From contig JABMCL010001339.1 in the NCBI GenBank assembly GCA_018857735.1, positions 53,501-117,500 on the forward strand: DNA of 64,000 bases, in the 5' to 3' direction. This DNA comes from Alviniconcha marisindica (lineage: Eukaryota; Mollusca; Gastropoda; Provannidae). Below the pieces are notes generated by a model, which was not told the DNA's origin, searched no databases, and saw only the letters and a list, made by a program, of their open reading frames with translations. Both the position numbers and the translations under genes were made by a program. This document shows positions 1 through 12,577 of this stretch, piece by piece; position 1 is the stretch's first letter, and every line of letters begins with the position of its first letter.

Positions 1-1146
1 AAATCAACCCCTACCTCAAGCGAATTTTCCAAACTGTGTCCATCAGCTGCATAATGGATCAGTCCACAAACAAAACAACCATTGAGAGCAATTGTACATG
101 TAATGTATGGGAAAAACTGTGCTATTCTCGGAGCCATGCTGTTCCCCTTGACAACAAGCCATAGCATGGGTTATATGCAAGACAGGCACACTGTTAGCTG
201 ATGTTGTTTGTTTTGAATTTCAGTGCTTGAAAAGTCTATCGAATTTAGTTTTCACACATTTATCAAAAATATATGTCAGTTATTTTCAGCAAAAAGACAT
301 TCACACAAAGTAAAAACTAAATTTTCAAGGTGACCGAATTTCCCCCAACATAAATTATGCTTGGGCACACCACCTGGGGGAAATTTGCCCTTTTTGTTTA
401 CACGTCGCCTGTAATACATCACTAACAGTAACATGAAAGAGTGGGACTTGCTGACAGTTGAAAGGAATGGGGAAATGTTGATCTTAGCCGAAAGGGGGGC
501 AGGGTAGACAGTGAATGAAAGAAATTTGTCAACTTTGTAGAACCAGTTAGGCTTTTGGAAATAAAGCACTTTGGTTGGGTTCACACTATTTGTACTGAGT
601 TGACTCTTCTTCCATGTTTATGCTGAAAACATTCACATTTAGTGTTTCTCAAAACACTAAACAATTACTGGTTTTAGGTGTCATTCTTTGGCCTTTCCTT
701 TCGCTGAGTGTGTTCTCTTTACATTTGGATGAAGTTCCCTTGAGATGTAGGATGAAATTTGCCCTTTTTGGCCATCTGAAGAAAAAAAAGACATTTCTAT
801 TACATATTCATGAGATCACATGGGTAGTCATGCTGTAAACTAGTCTGCGATTGGTCGAAGGTGTGTACAAACCCAAACCAGTTTGAGTTGGTTGAGTCAA
901 GATGACAGAATCGTGTTTTGAAGCATGCGTGTGCATCATATGTGCCTGTTTGGATGAATTTCCCCCATGCCACCCTAAATAGGGTTCTTCCTTTCAAACC
1001 TTCTATGATGGCAAAATCATTTTGATGTCATTACAATATTAATAATCTGATGTCAAGATTATAGAAAAGAGAAGGAAGAGTGGAAGGAAACAGTGGCTCT
1101 AGAAGCAGTTACTGATGATAAGAATGACAAAACTGAAAAGAATGAC
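1..1146. other. TMEM39 intron, no feature recognised
   Basis: This AT-rich, CpG-poor stretch lies upstream of the first visible TMEM39 exon. I read both strands for the missing N-terminal TMEM39 segments (Trp/Tyr-rich membrane stretches) and found none. The short open frames have no family resemblance. The 5' exons are therefore probably to the left of the window. Confidence 0.5.
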
Positions 1147-2093
1147 TAGGAATATGTACACAACAAGAGAACACGGGACGGGATGTGTTTTGTTTTGTGT
1201 GCTGCTTTCTGTGCTGCCTTCATTTGTGTTAACAGATAATAAATGCATTCTTTCATGTGCTATTATATAGAGCAAAATCAACAAAGAGCTGAGAATGAAA
1301 CAGTACCTGGTATTTATATTTCACATTTTCTTCAAGATTATGCAATCAAAGCAGAGATAGATTTGGAGTTACTACCATTTTTCTTTGGAGGACCAAAATA
1401 AAAAGAATGCTTAGCTCAATTGGCAAGAGACCAACAACACAGATACAGGTCACTGCTGGTAAACCTGGGTGACCAGGTGGAGAGAGCTGTGCACAAGGTT
1501 AGACAGCTGCAATAGAAAACTGGCAAAGCTGTTACTGGACAAGGTTCCTGATACTTCTTTTTGGATTGATAGGAGTAGTCTACCAGGACCATACGTTTAA
1601 ATATTCTGCTAATATCTGTTTGCGTAACGTGTGTGTTTCTGGTGTGCCACTGGCTGGTAGTTTTCTCTTTTCTTTTTATTATTATTATTATTAGAAAATG
1701 GTGTTTGAAATATTTCCTGTAATAGCATCGGATCAATATGCTGAGAGAAAACTTTGTCACCCAACACCATGCACCTCAATTCATCGCTGAGCATGATTAG
1801 TAAATGGCTGCTGGCCTCATCCGCTGTTGTGAAGGTACACAGTGCACAACTGGGAGATTTATTCAAAGAAAGACATAAAATTATTCACACAACTATCAGT
1901 TAAAATCACCTGACAAATTATTAGGCCTGATCAGAATAGGTGCCTGAGACGAGGCCACTGTCAGTTGTTTGCAGGCTGAGACTACAAAAATGTGTGCAAA
2001 ACAACAAAATGTAGTGATGTAATACGCATTCCGTAAATAGCTGTACCATGTGTGGAGATCTCCATTCTATTTTTAGAACACTACAGTTAGTCT
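1147..2093. repeat. Dispersed ~1-kb repeat 'A', intragenic copy
   Basis: This segment matches 54139-54855 plus 58658-58880 almost along its whole length. Shared landmarks include the stretch around an ACCTGGGTGACCAGGTGG box, a run of ATT trinucleotides, and an ATACGCATTCCGTAA box. No coding potential is evident in either copy. This copy shows TG or CA at many places where the other has CG. The family is not recognised. It could be the internal part of a non-autonomous element. Confidence 0.7.
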
Positions 2094-2096
2094 TGA

Positions 2097-2342
2097 ATTG
2101 GCGTATTTCAAAAGGGCCAAAGCAGAAATTAATGCTACAGAAAAATCGTACATAAAACAGAAAAAAATCATGCAGAAAATCATTTTTTAGCCAAATCTGC
2201 ATGGGCCAGTCCCTTTAAATTGGTGTATTTCAAAAAGGCCAAAGCAGAAATTAATGCTACAGAATTTTTTTGGCCTAAAATGATGAAAAAAAATAAAGGC
2301 CCAATTGTTTTTTTACCAAACCTGTGTGGGCTAGTTTGTTTC
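2097..2342. repeat. 121-bp tandem duplication
   Basis: Two adjacent units start at 2097 and 2218. Both contain the run from AATTGG through CAAAGCAGAAATTAATGC, and both end with a 'gtgtggg/catgggcc' segment. The unit is repeated twice with some divergence. It is intronic. Confidence 0.75.
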
Positions 2343-2631
2343 AGGCCAGCGTTATTAAATATACACACATTTTAAGAGGTTGTGCATTAAAACCACAAGT
2401 ATCATTCAGATAAGACAAACCAGCACACTATCTATTATATATACTAACAAATAAGTAACCTCTCTCCCTCATTTTCAGACAGAAATCACTTCTAACCCAA
2501 ATCCATGTAAGTAATGTTTTATTACTGTTCTAGTCCTGTTCAAATCAAGGCAGTTAAGGGATTGGGGTGCTCAATGCCATTACAGGTTCTGACCCATCTA
2601 TATCAGTATATATGTTAATTGATCCAATCAG
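2343..2631. other. TMEM39 intron segment
   Basis: AT-rich intron sequence immediately upstream of the first visible TMEM39 exon. It ends in a CAG acceptor at 2629-2631 with a weak pyrimidine tract. Nothing else is recognised. Confidence 0.4.
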
Positions 2632-2786
2632 GTGTTGGTGAGCAGAGTCAGTAAAGGGGTGGTGTACTGGCTGATGCAAATGCTTCGTGCTGGCGTGACG
2701 GTTGTGATGGTGTTCTTGTTGGGATACACGGGTTATTATGTCATAACTCAACATTCGCCTCTCTACTCTCTCTTCTTGTGCTACCC
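2632..2786 (+). CDS. TMEM39: TMEM39, internal exon (first visible)
   Basis: This is an exon of TMEM39, a multipass ER-membrane protein. Work on TMEM39A in vertebrates and nematodes links it to ER-to-Golgi export through COPII, control of the SAC1 phosphoinositide phosphatase, autophagy and collagen secretion. The exon runs from a CAG acceptor to a GTAAGT donor. It encodes 51 codons plus two bases, starting VLVSRVSKG and ending LFFLCYP, with one membrane segment (VVMVFLLGYTGYYVI). It aligns with the vertebrate region ending LLFLGYP. The phase-2 end joins the next exon in frame. About 145 N-terminal residues are missing to the left. The acceptor is the least certain boundary because another CAG lies about 14 bases inside. 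Confidence 0.82.
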
Positions 2787-3312
2787 GTAAGTACTGGTTA
2801 TGCTTAGTGTGTTTGTCATTGTCATTGTGAATTTGTAGTAAATGATAATTTTATTTGAACAGTACTGTAAGAAAGAATGAAAGAGGTGGCAAAAAGCAGA
2901 ATATTTTTGCATAATTTGCATTGCTGCAATCCAGTCATGCTGGGATCATGGATAGTACTTGTTCATTGTCTTAGGGAAAGAACAGCAACATGGTCAACAG
3001 AAGGTTCTGGCTTTGATGACAAAGCTAGGCGTAAAAACGTTAAATGTACCTTGCATAATAGCCACACTCGTAATAACTTAATATTATAATAAGCAGGCAT
3101 ATTGGACAAAGTTTCATAATACAGATATCATATTAGACCTTTGAAAACATGATTTTCTTGATTATGTTGCTACACACATTGAACCACCCAAGCAAAGGTC
3201 CTAATTGTACAGGCTTCTGATAAGTTTTTTTTCAGTAGTGAAGATGAGGAACATATTCTTGGACACTATGCAAATACTTTTTGATTTTTTTTTTTTAACA
3301 ATGCTGTTGCAG

Positions 3313-3652
3313 ACTTGCTACCTACTTGATCCTCTTTGGCGTCACAGTCAAGCCACTGTACACACGCTTTCAGGCCTGGCCCCGGCCTGTTGCTGGTATA
3401 GAAAGGCACATCAAGCATCGAAGCAATATCCGAGATACAAACTCACAGAATGCAGCACCCTTAGCAGCATCCTTGGCTTTCAGTGCAGATAAGGACCCTG
3501 TCTTGTTTCACAGCTGTACCTTGACTCCAGATGTAGTTCGTGAGGAAGTGGATATGCTTAAGACAGATTTTAATGATCGCATGAAGCAAGTCCTCTTCAA
3601 CTCCATGCTGTCAGCATACTACATGGCCTTTGTACCACTCTGTTTTGCTCAG
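3313..3652 (+). CDS. TMEM39: TMEM39, large central exon
   Basis: The exon lies between a TTGCAG acceptor and a GTGATG donor and is read in the frame set by the previous exon (tac cc|a). It encodes about 113 residues: the rest of a membrane segment (LATYLILFGVTV), a hydrophilic cytosolic stretch rich in Arg, Asn and Ser, and the family signature TPDVVREEVDMLKTDFNDR followed by KQVLFNSMLSAYYMAFVPL. Vertebrate TMEM39A has nearly the same block (LFNSLFSAYYVAFLPLCF). The exon ends in phase 0. Its donor is followed within ~110 bases by a long GT/GA microsatellite and then a ~20-kb intron. Confidence 0.93.
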
Positions 3653-3761
3653 GTGATGATTTTGTTCTCTATCACTATATCTCACTTTCTGTTTTCCTGT
3701 GGCTGTCTTTTGTTTGTCTGGTTGTGCCACTGTAGATTAGGGTTTGTGAGGGTGATGGTGA

Positions 3762-3841
<80 letters not shown>
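3762..3841 (+). repeat. Compound (GT)n(GA)n microsatellite
   Basis: About eleven GT units run directly into about thirty GA units and decay into a GGAAGGAGG purine tract. It begins ~110 bp after the donor of the central TMEM39 exon. The purine/pyrimidine asymmetry is strong over ~100 bp. Confidence 0.97.
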
Positions 3842-3845
<4 letters not shown>

Positions 3846-5487
3846 GGAGGGAGGGAGTGTGAGAGGGGACATGGAGGACAGGGGATAGAGGGAGTGTAAA
3901 GGGAGTCAAGATGTTATATTATTGTGGTTATAATTTGTTTCAGTACCTTAAATATAGCAAATCTCCAAAGTGTTGCGCATTTTGTGTAGTTTAAAAAAGA
4001 AATATTTATATTTGTATTTTAAAATATCAGGACAGCTGTCTCTTCTTTGATTGTTCAAGAAGACAGTAGGTTTCATTTTCCCATTTTAAATGCTGGTGGT
4101 CTGAGTGTTTGCTTTTGTCACATTATGCTTTTTCCCCATCCAAAACCTTTCTTGAGACTGAAGAAAGCAATAAAAAAAGTTTTTTTCCCCTCTTAGAATG
4201 GTTTGTCCTGATATAAGCAACGTAGTTGACTGGGCATTAACAGTCACAATACTTGGCCTTGAATTATACAGCCCCTATGCTGTGATGTATGTGTATGATG
4301 TATCTATACAACTTGGGAGTCAAGCCTATGTATATATATATATAATTTGGGTCCTCAGAAATGCACAGTGTAGGGATCATGTATTGGATCTGGATTATAA
4401 ATGCAACATATCAAGGCACAAAAAGGTTCTGAATGAGTTGTGTAAGCTTTGGCTTTTATTGAAATTGTGCCTGATATTAATGAGTGTTGACCGTTTGATT
4501 ATAAATACTGTGTTTTGCCATGGAATAATGCACAGTGTTGACTGGGCATTAAATTGTGTTATTGTTTTATCTGTTGTAAAGGTTCTGCAGGTGGTTGATG
4601 GTTTTTTTGCTTTGGGCTACATATATACTCCATGTAGAAGTATACATGATGGTCCTTAAGTTACGTTTTTAATTTTAGTAATTAGTACAAGGATTTTTTA
4701 TCTCTACTCTTGGCTAAATTTACAACTTGTGGTATACTGTCCTCCATTTAGTTAGTTATAATTAGGGGACTTGCTTTCACCTCTTATTGTTCTCTTTCTA
4801 GGTTCACTAATTACTCTTGTTTACTTCTGCATGACATATTTAACCCAAACATTTTGCAATTGCTTTTCAGAGACAGGAGGAAGCAAGTTTGTGCAGCTAT
4901 ATTTTGCTGATTGCATGGTGCAAGAGAAAACACTAAATATATTTGTCTATTTATCTGTGCTTGAACAGAATGTTCAAAACAATTGTGAAGCATGCTGGGT
5001 AAGTGGTGACCAAAACTGTATTTCAAGTGTTGTTGGCCTTTTTTGTTTGTTTCTTTGTTGTTGTTATTCATTGCAGTTCAATTTTCAGAGAGCAGTTGAA
5101 ACCCATTAACTCGCACAAGAGACAAATTGTGATACTATTCATCCAAACATACATTTTGCAGTTCAGCAAGGAGAGAAACAAAGTTGACTCGGTGACTAGC
5201 ATGGTGCCAGTGTTCAGATTGAAAGACCAAAATGCACAAGAGTTTAAAATAAAATGTATTTGAGGACAAAGCAATGTGTACATTTTCTTGCCCTTTCCAA
5301 GCATAAACTCACAAAGAAACAGTGATTAACAAACAATACAAAAGCAAAACAAACCCTCACCCACCCCTCCAAAAACCTCAACAACAACAAACAAACAAAA
5401 CAAAACAAACAAAACAAAACAAACAAAATCAAAACATGAACAAACAAACAAAAAACTGCAAAATGACAACAAACAAAAACAAAAGAA
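3842..5487. other. TMEM39 intron with SINE-tail-like motifs
   Basis: No exon is supported. Two places (4204-4245 and 4528-4558) carry a GTTGACTGGGCATTAA motif that recurs near 22300, 24070 and 35690. It resembles the conserved tail of a SINE family. The 153-codon open frame at 4198-4659 has no family resemblance and is judged spurious. Confidence 0.45.
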
Positions 5488-5492
5488 ACACA

Positions 5493-5564
<72 letters not shown>

Positions 5565-5582
5565 ACAACAACAACAACAACA
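5488..5582 (+). repeat. (CA)n followed by (CAA)n microsatellite
   Basis: About 37 CA units with one CATA interruption pass into a run of CAA trinucleotides. The flanks (5390-5480) are rich in AAACA. Open frames of Cys-Val or Thr-His repeats across it are artefacts. Confidence 0.97.
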
Positions 5583-6404
5583 AAGAAGAAAAAAGAAACA
5601 CCCAACAACAACAAAAATGTCTGTGTAATGTTTGCTTGTTGCTTGAAAGGCAACATTCACTCCAGAAAGTATTTCTAGATATTTTGTTGTATTTCTTTGT
5701 GGCTGGTGCCAGTTTGTTGGCCACCAAAGTACATACAGAAAACTGTTTCAGATTTTTTTTGACACTGTAATAACATGTGATAACTCAAAATTTGCATGAT
5801 GCCAGTACTTGCTGAGCTTTACCAGTTCTAATCATTTTCTGTTACCCTGACTTTATTTTAAGATCATGATGGTATGGCACAGTTGAAACTGTTTATTAAA
5901 TGCATAGACTAGATCATACTGATAATGCTGTCTTTAATTGGGGTTGGTATTTTTTTTTTTTTAATATATATATCAGCTTATGATTTTGCATACAAATACA
6001 AATTGTCTAACTTGTGCCATATCATATTCTGGTAATTCAAGAAGAAAAAAAATATTGATTCCTCAGAACCTTCCTGTTGCATGACTAGTTTCTTCCTCTT
6101 TCTGGTTGCCATTGTTGAATCATAGTTTTTGACTAGAAACTGCAGCTTTTGTTGTTGTGGTTGTTTGTTTTTGTTATACCCCTCTCCTCCCACCCACCAG
6201 CCTTAATTTGTTGTTGTCCCTGACTACAAATATCAAGGTGGGGGTAGGGGTGGGGGGATCCTTGTAGAAAATATACATTAACTCTGACAAGGGACCATTT
6301 ACCTAATTGGGGAAAGTTAAGTTGTGCTTGGTCAAGAGTTGTCTGTCTTATTTACATCTTCCCATTTTACTCTGTCAAATCAATTTGGCTGAAAGTGGAA
6401 AAGT
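5583..6404. other. TMEM39 intron, nothing recognised
   Basis: AT-rich intronic sequence with poly-T and AT runs near 5950. No coding or mobile-element signature was seen on either strand. Confidence 0.4.

Positions 6405-6481
<77 letters not shown>
6405..6481 (+). repeat. (CA)n microsatellite
   Basis: An uninterrupted run of about 38 CA units in the TMEM39 intron. Confidence 0.97.
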
Positions 6482-6484
<3 letters not shown>

Positions 6485-6845
6485 AAATAGAGAAAGTGAG
6501 CAGTTTTTCACTCAGTTTTGCTTCCTGTTTGTTAAAAATATGTTTGAAAGTCACAAAAACATGATTGTGAGTGCTGCCATTTGTGCCCATTGGTAAAATG
6601 TGAACCAACATTTCTACACCACGGGGAGCTCAAAATTGAAGCAAAAAGTATTTTTGTTGTCTTAATAGTGATAGAACAACGAAGTGAAGCAAGCAGACAA
6701 GATTATTTGCATACATTTACAAGCCAACTTCTATCTTCCATTTAGTTATCCTAAACATACGCAAGTTGTTGAAGAATACATTTTGATAACAAGGGTGGTT
6801 ACAACTTGAATGGGTCTGTTGTTTTGGGGGCAGTAGGATCAAGTC

Positions 6846-8210
6846 ACCATCATCATAATAATAATGAAGTATTTATATATATAGAGCAAGAACCTCTAAC
6901 ACAAAAATAGAGTTTGGTGCACTGTACAGAATTCAAATATAAACTGCATCTACACTGATAATCCTCAAGCAGAAAACATCAATAAGAATGACTACAAACA
7001 ATTAAAATCACAAGAACATAAACAGCAAGACTAACATTACCTACACATACACATGAGTGTGCACACAAACACATGTGCATGCATGCATGCACATATGCAT
7101 GTGTGGCTGCATGCACTTATGCATGCACACACACATGCATGCACACACATGAACATACACACATGAACGCACACACACACACACACCCACACACACACTT
7201 TAAGTCAGTCAGCTGAAATAATTTAAGAACAAGAGACTTTGCTTGCAGTAGTAGCTAGGTTTTAGACAGATGGGTCTTCAGAGTAGTTTTAAATGCAGTT
7301 TAGACAGATGGGTCTTCAGAGTAGTTTTAAATGCAGTGGTTGACAGAATTTGACAAGAGGGAATTTCAGAGGGAAGGAGCAGCATAGGAAAGATAGCAAT
7401 TTCCAAATGTTTTGGTTGTAACTGTAAAATGTGTAGAGTTCTAGAGTCAGAGGAAGAGTGCAGCTGTCTGGATGGAGAATACACATAAAGAAGATCAGAC
7501 ATATAAACAAGGGCTGTGTTAGAGAACAATGGGTGATGAAAGATTTCATAACTTACTTGAAGCATGCTTGAATGGGCAGCCAGTGAAGAGATCTGAAGAG
7601 GAGTAAAACATAATCTCATTTATGATCTTTGCACAAGTCTTGTAGTTGAGTTTGGAACCTTTTGTAGCTTTTCAAGTTGATTTACCCATTTCACGCCTGC
7701 ATGGAGTGAGTTACAGTAGTCTAACCTGGAGAGGACAAAGGCAGATACAAGTGTTTTTGTAGAATCAACAGGAAGAAGATGTGAATTGAACTGATGTGGC
7801 AAAGTTCAGAGTAGGTTAATTGGCAAACATTTTTTATGTGCAGTTTTACGCTTATCTCATCTGTGATGTAAAATCCAAGATTTCTAGGAGAAGAAGAAAA
7901 TGGAGAAGGTTGTGGGTTTAGAGACTGGAATGGATTTGGATTTGGAAGAAGAGCGGAAGAGGAGAGCTTTTGTTTTATCATTGTTCAGTTTCAGTTTATT
8001 TTCCAGCATCCAGGTCTGGATGTCTGAGAAACAGGTTTCCAGAGAAGATATTGAATGTTCTGTGGAATGTTCTGTGAAGTTGACTGTTGAGAAGTATGCA
8101 GTGGTCAGTTGTGTGGAAGGTGGCTGAGAGATCCAAGAGCATAAGAAGTGAAACAGTGACAGAGTTCAGTGCAAGGAGGATGTCATGTGTTACTTTGAGA
8201 AGATTTATTT
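6846..8210 (-). mobile_element. Decayed CR1/Jockey-like LINE, 3' part
   Basis: Read on the minus strand, conceptual fragments match the intact copy at 49.5-51.0 kb. They include an SSPRNLGFYI segment, LVSAFVLSRLDYCNSLHAG, and a C-terminal DLLYVYSPSRQLHSSSDSRTL. The order along the minus strand is as in the intact copy. The coding frame is broken many times. The 3' untranslated end carries AAT repeats (6850-6870) and a CA/CATG-rich tract (7049-7198). A 38-bp segment is duplicated at 7260-7336. The element lies antisense to TMEM39 in its large intron. Confidence 0.8.
7049..7198 (+). repeat. CA/CATG-rich alternating tract
   Basis: Alternating purine-pyrimidine DNA with GCATGCATGCA blocks and short CA runs. 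It lies in the 3' untranslated part of the antisense LINE. Two other copies of that LINE end (near 16.4 and 28.65 kb) have CA or CATG tracts at the equivalent place. Confidence 0.85.
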
Positions 8211-9240
8211 AATTTTATGACTTTGGTGTCAAATGAAAAACCAAATGGTCACCAGTCTGAAAATGGAAACAGTACTGGTCCTAGGGCATGTGACATAGGC
8301 CTACCTAATGTTTTTATGGGATTTATAGGTACATTGGCAAAAACCTATTCTTTGAATCTGTATAATTACAGCACAACTTGCTGCAACAGAATCATGTGGA
8401 ATTTGGCTTGTCTCTGGGAGAAAAAGAAGGAGAGGGAGGGGTCATCACCATTTATACCCGACTCCCCACCCCCCAGTAACAAAGTTAGGTTGAGGATGGC
8501 ATGTATGTGAGGATGGGGGGAGGGTGTGTGTGTGTAATATTGGAATGATTGTGTCCATCTGTCCAGCCGATATCTTCTTATAGTACTCTGTAGACGGCTT
8601 TCGTTAGTTTCAAAATCAAATCATAGCCAGTAACAGAAAGTGAACAGCACTACAGTTTGTCACAAGAAGTTATAATACTGAGGGTCTGTACATTTTGTGG
8701 GACTAGACATTGGCATTTACAGCACTTTCTTTTTAATCACAGACCCATGGTGATATGTCTTGTGTAACTGTAATGTATCAAATCAAGGAAGAAATCTTTG
8801 GAAGTAGTCATCTGAGTTTTTGCTCATCTGTTGTAAAGAGCTGTTTAACCCTTATGGACCTAAGCACCTTTCCAGTAGAGATATAAAAAATTAAAAAAAC
8901 TGTTTTATCCTTGATGTGGAAGAATAATTTGGCCCCACTATCTCATGATATAAAAATTTTTTAGTATTTGGTTACAAACCAAAATTCTTCAGTCACAGTT
9001 CATTGAGAAAGGTTTCAAGAAAGCCAAAAATTCTGAACAGAATGTGGTGTTACAGTTGTTTTTATTTACACTAGACAAACTTAGTATGGTGTTACATGAC
9101 CAGAGCCAGAGTGATGTGCAAAACTGATGGGTCACAGCTGTCACAGCTCATATAAAAATCATGACAGGTCACAGCTGTCACAGCTCATATAAAAATCATG
9201 ACTTTCTGAGTTTCTCTATTTTATTTGCTAAAAACAACAA
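8211..9240. other. TMEM39 intron, small local duplication
   Basis: No gene recognised. A ~40-bp unit containing GGTCACAGCTGTCACAGC is duplicated in tandem at about 9128-9204. Confidence 0.5.
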
Positions 9241-10080
9241 CAAAAAACACCAAGTTCGTTCCTACCTTCCTCCACTGTATCTTCTGGACTGCTGATTAGA
9301 TGGTATATTGCGACAATCTTTAAGGTCTTGTGGGCTGTTGTCTGCAAGGTTATAATCAAAATGCAGGTCCATGATTTTAGTGAATGTTTGCCCAGATGAT
9401 AACTTCTTAAATGCTAGACCTTTTGTAACCAAACATGTATTGTGTTGCATCATAGAAAGCCAAAGTATTGTGCAGAAGATTGTTGTGGTGTCTTTAAGGT
9501 CAAGTGACAGTGAGGGCTCATCTATCAAAGTATGACTGTTTCCAGAATATTTTTTGAGCTGATGATTTTTTCAATCACACTTGGTATGGCAATACATAAT
9601 TATAATTACTAGCCGTAGTGGTCTGTGAAAGGATTTGTTTGCAGAGTTTAAGTTCAGAGTCACAGCAAAGGTTCATTCATAGATTTTTTATTTAATTTAG
9701 TTGTAATCTTGACCTTGAACGCAGCAATCCAATCTTGTCACAAAACAATGATGATGATTATGTACCATCAGACTTAGTTTGACTGCAAGAGGGTCGGTCA
9801 GCAGTTCAGTAGATATGGTAGAAACAGTCCAAATGTGTTTTTATGACCCCTCACTGTGATTTTGACCATGAAGATAGCAAATCAGTCTTTATGAATGATA
9901 CTCTGGTTCAAAATGATGCATCACTGTGCAAAGTTTTGTTTCATGTTAGTAGTTCAGAAGAGTTTGAGAGGTTTGGAAGATATCATCTGGACAAAATGTG
10001 GACAAATGGATAGATGGACAGATGGACACACAGACCCAGTCATTTCAATGTATGAATTACCCCTAACTTCATTTCAGGGG
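9240..10080. repeat. AGGTCA-type dispersed repeat cluster 1
   Basis: Degenerate copies of a dispersed repeat. Its hallmarks are TCTTCTGAACTGCTGA, CTTTTGTAACCAAAC, a 'tggtatgatggtacatcat' type segment, and a purine tract with AAGGTCAAG or AAGGTCA. The same unit recurs at 15420-17250, 19290-20110, 23300-23560, 24380-25300 and 26000-26150. No coding capacity was seen. Confidence 0.65.
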
Positions 10081-10318
10081 TCTAATGAGATATGGTAATA
10101 CTTTACTGTCCTTAAAAGGAAATTTGCTTTGAAACATACCATCAATGTAACCTGAATAAACAAAACTGTTCATGAAAACAAAAAGAAGAAGAAGAAAATG
10201 TTTAAACAAATTACAGTTATAGCTAAAACAAGTTAATAAGAACATCAGCACATGCATACACAAAGCTCAGTGATGTCCAGAAAAGAAAAGAAATTGTATG
10301 ACCCCTTAAAGCCCGATG

Positions 10319-10890
10319 GTGAAATGTATTTTTAGTGTTAAATGTGACTGTCTGAACTGTTATGGATAGATGCTACTGATCTTTTATAGTTTCTTAAGTA
10401 TTTAAAAAACAACAACAAAAAACTCACAAAAACACAATTCTTCTACAAAACAATAAAATGACACTTGATGTCTACAAAAGAAAAACATAAAATGTAATCA
10501 AGTGTTGCTGTCCCCATTTCTTCATCATCTGTTAGAAATTTGCCCAAATGGTAAATACTCCAGTTTGCAAAGGAGGTTACTGCAAAGTCCTGAAAGTCCA
10601 TGAATACTTTATCTTACTTTGGGTGTCTTCTGAACTGCTGATGAGAAATATTATTTTTCTGTTTGGGATCATTTCATACATTTTTCTTAATAGATCACAG
10701 GTGGGACTAAAAATGTCAGAGGGTTAAACAAAATCTTTGAAAACTATAATTTTTAGCTTAGGATTACTTACTTATGACAGTTTTTGTGACCCAGGCCCGT
10801 AGCCAAGGTTTGGGGAGTCTGAAATTACAGTGAAATGTATTTTTAGTGTTAAATATGATTGTCTGAACTGTTATGGATAGATGCTACAAG
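10319..10890. repeat. ~58-bp direct duplication, 511 bp apart
   Basis: The segment beginning GTGAAATGTATTTTTAGTG at 10319 returns almost unchanged at 10830. Both extend through TGTTATGGATAGATGCTAC. The intervening 450 bp shows nothing else. Confidence 0.75.
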
Positions 10891-11483
10891 TTTTGGGAGA
10901 CATTGAGAAATCTCCAGTCTGTGTGTGTGCAATTCCATATTGGCAATTTGGCAGTAAAACAGCAGCAGCAATGTTGACAGCAAAACTCGTGAACATAGAG
11001 AAAATATCAATGCTGGACATGACTGTGGCATGAACTGCTCCATAGAGTAGTAACAATATTCTGTACTTTTGCTGCCACACCACATAAGTCCTGCATTTGA
11101 CATTGTATTTTCTATGTTCCCATTTTTAGCCATCATTGCTGACACTTTGACACTTCCACCACACTACCAGTTCAATATGGACTCCGAGCATTATTGTGAA
11201 TTGTGTGGTTGTCACCCAGTTAAGTTAGGTGTGATGCCACTTTGTAATTATCCTGCAGTGATGGCATTTTGCAGTGATGCTAATGATCCTGAAGAAGAAA
11301 GCCAGAGAGAAGAGATTTATAATTTTCCACACCTTATAAACTGGCATAACAATGCTCACTTAGTCATGAAACTCTGTTCATATGGTAATTAAATAACATG
11401 CAATAACATGACTAGAAAGTAGAAATCAGTGTTACAGTTCTTTTTTTCTCTTTTATTTTTATAATTTGCTTTGTAAATCTGCT

Positions 11484-11487
11484 CTGT

Positions 11488-11573
<86 letters not shown>
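11484..11573 (+). repeat. (GT)n microsatellite
   Basis: About 44 GT units with one GTGA interruption near the left end, intronic. Confidence 0.97.
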
Positions 11574-11575
<2 letters not shown>

Positions 11576-11934
11576 ATGAAGTAACTTGCTGTAGTCTGTG
11601 TTGTAGTTCTCTGTTTTGTCTGCTTTCTAACTGTATTGTTGCAAAACTGTGGCCATGTCACCTGTGTTTTGTGAGATTTAAAGATCTTTTTTGTTATAGC
11701 CCTCATAAGTTGGGGAGGAGGGTGGGGGTTACTGGAATCACCATATCCATCTGTCCTTTTGTCTGTCTTTTTGTGTGCCCAGGCTTTGTCTGGAAGGTAG
11801 CAGCCACTGAAAGTTTTGTAGAATAAATTGGTATTGTTATGCATGATAGTAGAGTGTCATTAAGAAAGAGAAGAAGGGAAAAAGAAAGAAAAAAAAGGCT
11901 GGCTGTTATTACAGTTGGCCAAGACATAGTTTTG

Positions 11935-12130
11935 TAAACTTATATAACCTCATGAGGTAGGCCAATGCTGCAGGCTAATACTGGCAGTTGAATAGTGTCG
12001 CTTGTGTAAACCTTCCCCACTGACTGAAAGCTCAGATTAGGTTTCATTCCTGCCATCATTTGCTGGTGTATTATCTATCTGTTGCTTGAAAAAGGTGTTT
12101 TCACTGAAATGTGTGCATGTTTTGTACTTG
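11935..12130. repeat. Dispersed repeat 'B', copy 1
   Basis: About 200 bp matching 35712-35925. Shared features are AAACTTATATAACCT, GGTAGGCCA, a tract around TTTCATT(C/T)CTGCCATC, and the ending GTTGCTT followed by GTGTTTTCACT. It is non-coding and the family is not recognised. Confidence 0.65.
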
Positions 12131-12544
12131 TAGTGTCTAATTAAAACAAGTATTCTTTTTAACCTTATGTGTATTTTGATCTTGTTTGTCTCAGTTTTAG
12201 TCTCAGGGGTTGAACTGCTTCTTTGCATATGCACCACCAAGAAGCCGGCTTCGCATGCTGGGAGTGTTTTAAACTGAACTGATCTATTCCTTGTGCTCAT
12301 TTCTTTTTCTCTATTTTTTTAACGTAAAACATCTTTCCCCTGTATTTCGTTCCAAAAAGGTCTTTCTATGATTCTTTCATTTACAGCTGTTTTCTTGCAT
12401 CTGATTTTTGTGTAGCCAGACTTTAACCAATATTTGTCTACATCAAACTTCTTGCTTTTATACGTCTGTGTTCCCTCTGCAGTCGTATATAGACCAGTGT
12501 GTTTACCATGCATTGTGTGCTGTATTATAGAAGGATGGGATCGT

Positions 12545-12577
<33 letters not shown>

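Noticed and set aside
1..2631. 5' exons of TMEM39
   Set aside because: I looked for the conserved N-terminal membrane and Trp/Tyr motifs and for ATG exons with donors, and found none that join in frame to 2632.
4198..4659. 153-codon open frame on the + strand
   Set aside because: Low-complexity hydrophobic composition, no family resemblance, and two copies of a SINE-tail-like motif inside it.
5244..5727. Cys-Val or Thr-His rich open frames across the CA repeat (also at 6307-6611, 11389-11844, 35983-36237, 37889-38309, 60609-61800)
   Set aside because: They are translations of dinucleotide microsatellites and their flanks, with no domain and no conserved start or splice context.
11069..11392. 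107-codon frame with CELCGCHPVKLGVMPLC, suggestive of a zinc finger
   Set aside because: The cysteine spacing fits no domain I know, it lies in a repeat-rich intron, and no splice context supports it.
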